The position numbers were made by a program, and so were the translations under genes. Positions 5,806-10,185 of a stretch of 10,185 bases of DNA are shown piece by piece. Location: contig JAJXVI010000037.1 in NCBI GenBank assembly GCA_021782195.1, forward strand, positions 1-10,185. The letters are read 5' to 3'. This DNA is from a bacterium. GTDB lineage: Bacteria; Vulcanimicrobiota; Xenobia; RGZZ01. The notes under the pieces were generated by a model that searched no databases, was not told the DNA's origin, and worked only from the letters and a program-made list of their open reading frames with translations. Position 1 is the first letter of the stretch. Each line of letters opens with the position of its first letter.

Positions 5806-7703
5806 GTCGGAACGTCGCGCGGTGGTTGCTTGTTGTCCTGCTCTCCATCGTCGCCGTGGACGGGTACGCCTTCTGGCACAACACCACTGCATCGCGACTC
5901 GTCAATTTCGACATGGGCGTTCACCTGACGCGCAGCATCAGGGTCTACTATGCCTTGCGAGACCAGGCTCCGGGGAGCTCTCTTGACGAGCGACTTCGAT
6001 GGGCCGGAGCCCTCGGCAACCATCACGACGTAAATCTCGAAGGGAATTACTACCCTCCGCTGGTCTATTTTCTCACAGCGGCTATTTTTTTCGTGACCGG
6101 ACCGTCCGCACGGGCCGGAATGCTGGTGATGATCCCGTTCGGTGTGCTGCTGGTCCTCGCCTCGTGGGGCCTCGCGCGCACGGCCTGGCAGACAGACGTC
6201 GCGTTCGTCTGCGCGGCGATCGCCTTTGCCTCCCCCGAAGCGCTCGACTACACCCACACCTTCATGCTCGACCTCCCACTCGGCGCGCTGGCCGCCGCAT
6301 CGCTGTGGATGCTTCTCGCAAGCGAGGGCTTCCGCCACCGAAGTGCGTCGCTCTGGCTTGGCCTTGCCCTCGGGTTCGGCTCCCTCGTGAAACCCACGTT
6401 CGCGCTCTTCGTGCTGCTTCCGCTTGCCTGGGACTCCCTCTGCGTCATCTTTGCACGCTTTTGCGGTCGCCGGCCTGCTCTATGGTTTGCGTTCACCCTC
6501 CTGGCCTGCGCGTTGTACCTGCACTTCCTCGTGGCGTGGGTAGGAATCACGGCGAGGATCTCGGCCCAGACCCACGATCTGGGCAAGCGAACCCTTAACG
6601 CCATGCTGGGCGCCGCAACCGTCTGGGCGGCGCTGCGCTCCCTCGGGTTCTTCGCACCGCTCCCCGGCCCCGCCCCATCCACGCCCGAGGACGTTTCGCG
6701 GACTTCGCTGGCGCCCCCCGAGGCTGCTACGCGCTGGAACAATGCCGTGGACGCCGGGGGGATCGCACTCGTGCTGGCCGCCTCGTGGTACTTCGTGTGT
6801 GCCCCCCTCATCACAGGCGGACTGTTCGAAAACAACCCCGTCGAGCCGTCCGGCTGGAATCAGATCGGACCTGGTCTGGTCTATTACATCTGGAGCATGA
6901 AAAATGACCTGCTCCTGTTCCCTTTCTTCCTGCTCGCAATGATCGGATTGCCGCTCGGACTCACCAACCGCACGACCCGGAAGGCAACGCTCTGTTGCCT
7001 TCTGGCAATGCTCGGGGTGATTCCCCTGGCCATTCACGGAGGAAGGCTCTCACGCTACATCTTGCCGCTGGTGGCACCGCTTGCCTTTCTTGCAACCGTT
7101 CCACTGTCGAAGCTCGGGCCCCGCACTCGACAGGTTTCGACCATCCTCGTGCTGGCCGGCTGCCTGTTCTACGCATGGTCCTGGGCGTGGCCGCTCGACA
7201 ACCATCCCCGTCGTAACGAGTGGGGGACCGTCACCAACCCCCACTCCTACAGTTTCCTGCCACAACGCGGCTTCCCCGGCTTCGCCTGGCTGCAGGCGCC
7301 ACCCCTGAAAGGGCGCGACGACGTGGTCCTACCGATTGTTGACGCGGTTGCACGCCTCATCGGCAACCGGTCGGCCTGGTTCCTGGTCGCTCCCGCCCCT
7401 GATTGCACGCCACCCGACGTAAACCTGCACCCAGGGTGCTTCGAGATCCTGGCCGAAAGCCATCGCATCCGAGCGCGTTTCACCGCGGCAAACGGCCAGA
7501 TTGCGTGCGACGGACATCTGACCCCCGACTTCAACGACGCCAGCACCCCCCAGGACGGACTCATCACCATCCTGATGCGCGTTCCTCCGCTGCGCACCGG
7601 TCCCTTCCTTCTCCGAAAGATGATGCGCCTGCCGGAAAAGATGTGGAGCGGGGTGTACCTGCGCTCAAAAGTGTCCACCGATCTTCGCGAAACTGCCCCT
7701 TGA
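5802..7703 (+). CDS. GT39/PMT-like polytopic membrane glycosyltransferase, second of a tandem pair
   Basis: A 633-residue membrane protein with the same plan as its upstream neighbour, so the two are probably ancient paralogues. One N-terminal helix (about 8-25) is followed by the first-loop acidic residue in VNFD (D37). YYPPLVYFLTA at 83-93 parallels YPPLVY next door, LDLPL at 156-160 parallels TDGPL, and LVKPTF at 195-200 parallels LTKWTF. SRYILPLVAP at about 417 matches the R-YILP motif of the first protein. About ten further hydrophobic stretches are present. The C-terminus (about 470-633) is soluble and has Cys residues (DCTPP, HPGCFE) that could form a periplasmic disulfide. The start is the ATG at 5802, which overlaps the previous stop (ATGA) and begins MSRNVARW before the first helix; earlier in-frame ATGs lie inside the neighbour. 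No strong ribosome site is seen, so coupling to upstream translation is likely. Substrates are unknown. Confidence 0.8.
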   Translation: MSRNVARWLLVVLLSIVAVDGYAFWHNTTASRLVNFDMGVHLTRSIRVYYALRDQAPGSSLDERLRWAGALGNHHDVNLEGNYYPPLVYFLTAAIFFVTGPSARAGMLVMIPFGVLLVLASWGLARTAWQTDVAFVCAAIAFASPEALDYTHTFMLDLPLGALAAASLWMLLASEGFRHRSASLWLGLALGFGSLVKPTFALFVLLPLAWDSLCVIFARFCGRRPALWFAFTLLACALYLHFLVAWVGITARISAQTHDLGKRTLNAMLGAATVWAALRSLGFFAPLPGPAPSTPEDVSRTSLAPPEAATRWNNAVDAGGIALVLAASWYFVCAPLITGGLFENNPVEPSGWNQIGPGLVYYIWSMKNDLLLFPFFLLAMIGLPLGLTNRTTRKATLCCLLAMLGVIPLAIHGGRLSRYILPLVAPLAFLATVPLSKLGPRTRQVSTILVLAGCLFYAWSWAWPLDNHPRRNEWGTVTNPHSYSFLPQRGFPGFAWLQAPPLKGRDDVVLPIVDAVARLIGNRSAWFLVAPAPDCTPPDVNLHPGCFEILAESHRIRARFTAANGQIACDGHLTPDFNDASTPQDGLITILMRVPPLRTGPFLLRKMMRLPEKMWSGVYLRSKVSTDLRETAP

Positions 7704-7728
7704 CGTCCCGTCTTTCGGGTTCTATGCT
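7700..7728 (+). promoter_or_regulatory. Sigma70-type promoter of the kinase gene
   Basis: TTGACG at 7700-7705 and TATGCT at 7723-7728 are separated by 17 bases, the ideal spacing. The -35 box overlaps the TGA stop of the preceding membrane-protein gene (7701-7703). Transcription would begin near 7735 and give a leader of about 29 bases that contains the ribosome site of the kinase. A small CCCG/CGGG hairpin lies in the spacer (7707-7719). Confidence 0.6.
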
Positions 7729-7763
7729 CCAGGCAGGCCCTTCAACGCTTCTGGAGGTCTCTC

Positions 7764-10185
7764 ATGCAGGCGCCACCCGTTCAACAGGCGATTCTGGACC
7801 GATACCGCCTCCTTCGCCTCATCTCGAGCTCGATGGGAAACGTGTACGAGGCGCTTGACCTGCGAAACGATCAGCGCGTCATTGTAAAGCAGGCCGACAG
7901 CGCATCCCCCGAAAATCTCGCCCACCTCGTCGCAGAACGAGAAGCCCTGATCAGACTGAGCCACCCCGGTGTGGTTCGCGCGCTCGACTTCTTTACAACC
8001 GACACCTCGGCGTATCTGGTCGTCGAACGCATCGACGGTCCCTCCCTGCTCGACGTTCTGCACGGGCGCACCGCTCACGGAGACGACCCCGTCAGACGAC
8101 ACGCACAACTCGACGAGCGCACGCTTTGCGACTGGGGACTGCAACTCGCCGACATCCTGGCCGACCTCCACGAGCAGTCACCTCCGATCATCCACCGTGA
8201 CATCAAGCCTCAGCACGCACTCCTCGACCACGAAGGGCGCATTCACCTCATCGACTTCGGGATTGCGCGCATCAAGAAAGGACATACGCAGGATACGGTT
8301 CATCTGGGCACTCCAGGATACGCGGCACCGGAACAGTACGGCATCCTCAGCCTCGAAAGCGACGAGCGAACCGACATCTACGGACTCGGCGCCACGCTCT
8401 ATCACCTGGCCACCGGGCATCTCCCCTCACAACCCACGGATACGGTTGCCGGGACGAACGCCGCGAAGACCGACGTTCGCACCTTCAACCCCGACCTGAG
8501 CCCCGCGTTTGCCGCCGTTGTCGACCGTGCGCTCTCTCTGGACCCTGCAAAGCGCTATCCAGACGCGCGCGCACTGGCCCGGGACCTCGCACGTGTCTGC
8601 GGCACACCCCCCAGGCACCAGACGTGCGGGAGCGAGATGAACAACGAAGCGTTCCGTCCCCTGCACCCCGCGTGGATCGTCGCGAGCGGCGCACTGGTCG
8701 GCGTCGCAGGATTCGCCCTCACCCATCTTGTCAGTACCGGACAGGTCCTCCCCACCACCGCCGGCAAGGGCCTCCTGGCCGCCTTCGTGGCTGGACTGAC
8801 GCTCTCTCGAATGTCGCGTCACGCAGCGGCGCGCCACGAGGAGGCAGGTCGCCGAGTGCCGTCCCCGAAAACGGCGCGCGCGCTCGCACGCGCAGGCAAT
8901 GCCCTCCTGGCCCTCACCTGCGCCAGCCTGCCCGCGATTTTGAACCTCCAGGCCACTGCCACCGCGACCGCGTACTTTCGACGACTCGCACTCGACCTCT
9001 CTCCGGCCCTGGTCACTCCGACCTGGCTCGGATGGGCACTCCTCGGCGCCTGGGGCGCACTCCTGAGCCTCGCGCTGCGTGACCTCCTCACAAATCCGCG
9101 CCGTGCCCTGCTCACCACGGGCCTTGTCATCACCGCACTCGCCCTTCCCCTCTCCATCAGCGCCCATCACGACGTCAACGCGGATCAAGCGCTCTCTCGC
9201 GTGCCGTTTCCCGCACGCCGCCTCTGGGAATGTACCGTCCCCGACTTCGAACGCATCCGTCTGAGCTGGCGGGGCGGCGGCGGAAGCCACGCGAACACGC
9301 TTCTCGTACGAACCCGAGACCGACGCCTCCTGGGGATCTCAACCCTCGACGGTCACACGCGCTGGACGCAGCCCGTGCAGGACCGCTCACAGGTCGGTGA
9401 AATGCCCGGCCATCTTCTGTTCGCCCAGGGCGACGTCGTACGCGCGCGAAATCTTCGCACCGGTCGGTGGGACTGGTCTGTGCGAATGCAGGCCCCGATT
9501 CTCGCCATGCGCTGGGTTGCCGGCGAACTCGTCGGCACCGTAAAAGGGCCGAACGATGCCCCCTCCTGGACCGCAATCGCCCCGAACGGGCGCGTTCTCT
9601 GGAGTCGGAAGGCGTCCGGCGACATCCGCGGCACGTGGAACGATCAGTTGATCGTCGTGACGGATCCCCCGGGCCGCATCTCGCTCTACCACGCCTGCGA
9701 TGGAACGCGCACCTGGAGCCGAGATACCGGCGCTGAAAACGGGGTCCATCTGGTCTGTGAGGGGTCGAAAACCCTGGTGTGGGCGACACGACGAAGCGTC
9801 ACCGGCATCAACCTGGAAAGCGGTCAGGTGCTGTGGACGATTCGGGGACCCGCACCGGCCACTGACCACGAGGGCGGCCCACCGTGGACCCACGACGTCC
9901 ATCTCTCTCCAACGGAAGAAGTGATCGCGGCCGGTCACGAAATGATGGCGTTCGGGCCCTCCAGCGGCCGTGTCATGTGGAGAACCGACCTGGGCCTCGA
10001 GCAGTGTGACGGGCTGGACGTGGCTTCTGACACGCTCTGCGTGGCCACCACGAGCGGACGTCTGCTCGGCTTCAACGCCACGAACGGACTCCTCGCCTGG
10101 GAACACTGGCGCCCCTCCACACCACCCCCCCCCCCCCCCCCTCCCACTTCCCCCCGGCTGTTTCCGACAAATTGCTTTTTCGTTT
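7764..10185 (+). CDS. Transmembrane Ser/Thr protein kinase with C-terminal PQQ-like beta-propeller (3' partial)
   Basis: An open frame of at least 807 codons runs off the window. It starts at the ATG at 7764, with GGAGG at 7753-7757 six bases ahead. Residues ~12-280 are a Hanks-type kinase: Lys42 in VIVK, alpha-C Glu58 or Glu60, HRDIKPQH at 144-151, DFG at 164-166, APE at 188-190. The glycine loop is abnormal (ISSSMGNV at 20-27 instead of IGxGGMGxV), and the metal-binding Asn of HRDxKxxN is His151. Five hydrophobic helices follow at about 304-323, 333-350, 373-393, 420-438 and 448-467. Arg-rich loops after helices 2 and 4 fit a cytoplasmic side, so the C-terminus should be periplasmic. Residues ~485 onward show seven G-x-x-x-W-type repeats, such as GHTRW, GRVLW, GQVLW and GRVMW, indicating a PQQ/WD-like propeller. 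It is probably an envelope sensor, comparable in plan to PknD-type kinases. The tail after 10125 is suspect (17-C run). Confidence 0.9.
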   Translation, partial: MQAPPVQQAILDRYRLLRLISSSMGNVYEALDLRNDQRVIVKQADSASPENLAHLVAEREALIRLSHPGVVRALDFFTTDTSAYLVVERIDGPSLLDVLHGRTAHGDDPVRRHAQLDERTLCDWGLQLADILADLHEQSPPIIHRDIKPQHALLDHEGRIHLIDFGIARIKKGHTQDTVHLGTPGYAAPEQYGILSLESDERTDIYGLGATLYHLATGHLPSQPTDTVAGTNAAKTDVRTFNPDLSPAFAAVVDRALSLDPAKRYPDARALARDLARVCGTPPRHQTCGSEMNNEAFRPLHPAWIVASGALVGVAGFALTHLVSTGQVLPTTAGKGLLAAFVAGLTLSRMSRHAAARHEEAGRRVPSPKTARALARAGNALLALTCASLPAILNLQATATATAYFRRLALDLSPALVTPTWLGWALLGAWGALLSLALRDLLTNPRRALLTTGLVITALALPLSISAHHDVNADQALSRVPFPARRLWECTVPDFERIRLSWRGGGGSHANTLLVRTRDRRLLGISTLDGHTRWTQPVQDRSQVGEMPGHLLFAQGDVVRARNLRTGRWDWSVRMQAPILAMRWVAGELVGTVKGPNDAPSWTAIAPNGRVLWSRKASGDIRGTWNDQLIVVTDPPGRISLYHACDGTRTWSRDTGAENGVHLVCEGSKTLVWATRRSVTGINLESGQVLWTIRGPAPATDHEGGPPWTHDVHLSPTEEVIAAGHEMMAFGPSSGRVMWRTDLGLEQCDGLDVASDTLCVATTSGRLLGFNATNGLLAWEHWRPSTPPPPPPPPTSPRLFPTNCFFV
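10125..10141. repeat. Run of 17 C residues near the window end
   Basis: An uninterrupted C17 tract, followed by another C-rich stretch and then by about 28 bases that are much more AT-rich than the rest of the gene. In the kinase frame it encodes polyproline directly after the seventh W repeat. It may be a read or assembly artefact at a contig end, or a true slippage-prone tract at the end of the gene. Confidence 0.85.

Noticed and set aside
8427..9290. Minus-strand open frame (287 codons) opposite the kinase
   Set aside because: It is antisense to the kinase and its membrane helices. Composition is Gly/Glu/Arg rich and no domain is visible.
9387..10106. Minus-strand open frame (239 codons) opposite the propeller
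   Set aside because: The plus strand here shows regularly spaced propeller repeats, so the antisense frame is a shadow.
1..10185. tRNA, rRNA or CRISPR array
   Set aside because: I saw no regularly spaced direct repeats of CRISPR type and no rRNA or tRNA signature on either strand by eye.

Overview
The window is about 10.2 kb of GC-rich bacterial DNA (third codon positions mostly G or C). The organism looks Gram-negative: there is a TonB-like envelope protein, a lipobox-bearing micro-ORF, and polytopic glycosyltransferase-like proteins that should face a periplasm. A large eukaryotic-type Ser/Thr kinase with a beta-propeller sensor fits lineages rich in such kinases (Myxococcota and related deltaproteobacteria, Acidobacteriota, Planctomycetota/PVC). 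The sequence alone does not let me choose between them.

Left part (1-2267): a Gfo/Idh/MocA-type oxidoreductase reads rightward. It overlaps by ATGA a 23-codon ORF that has its own Shine-Dalgarno and looks like a micro-lipoprotein. Converging on them from the right is a TonB-family protein: one N-terminal membrane anchor, a Pro/Gly-rich linker containing a 9-bp tandem repeat, and a C-terminal TonB domain.

Middle (2268-4023): about 1.7 kb without a convincing intact gene. It holds the decayed C-terminal part of an IS4-like transposase (minus strand, in-frame stops), an imperfect hairpin beside it, and a 54-bp nested palindrome. It ends in a good sigma70-type promoter. This looks like an old mobile-element scar.

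Right part (4024-10185): two tandem, distantly paralogous GT39/PMT-like integral membrane proteins overlap by ATGA. The promoter in front of the first lies so close to the preferred ATG that the mRNA may be almost leaderless. A second well-formed promoter overlaps the stop codon of the second membrane protein and drives a Ser/Thr kinase gene. That gene is open to the end of the window and is the largest here (at least 807 codons). It encodes a cytoplasmic kinase domain, five predicted membrane helices, and a periplasmic PQQ/WD-like propeller with seven G-x-x-x-W-type repeats. The kinase has an unusual glycine loop and His in place of the metal-binding Asn of the catalytic loop. The last ~60 bases contain a 17-C run and an abrupt change in composition, so the terminal reading frame is unreliable.

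Taken together, the window may encode surface-glycan or envelope functions (membrane glycosyltransferases, sugar-type oxidoreductase, TonB-like transducer) beside an envelope-sensing kinase. That link is inferred from adjacency only.
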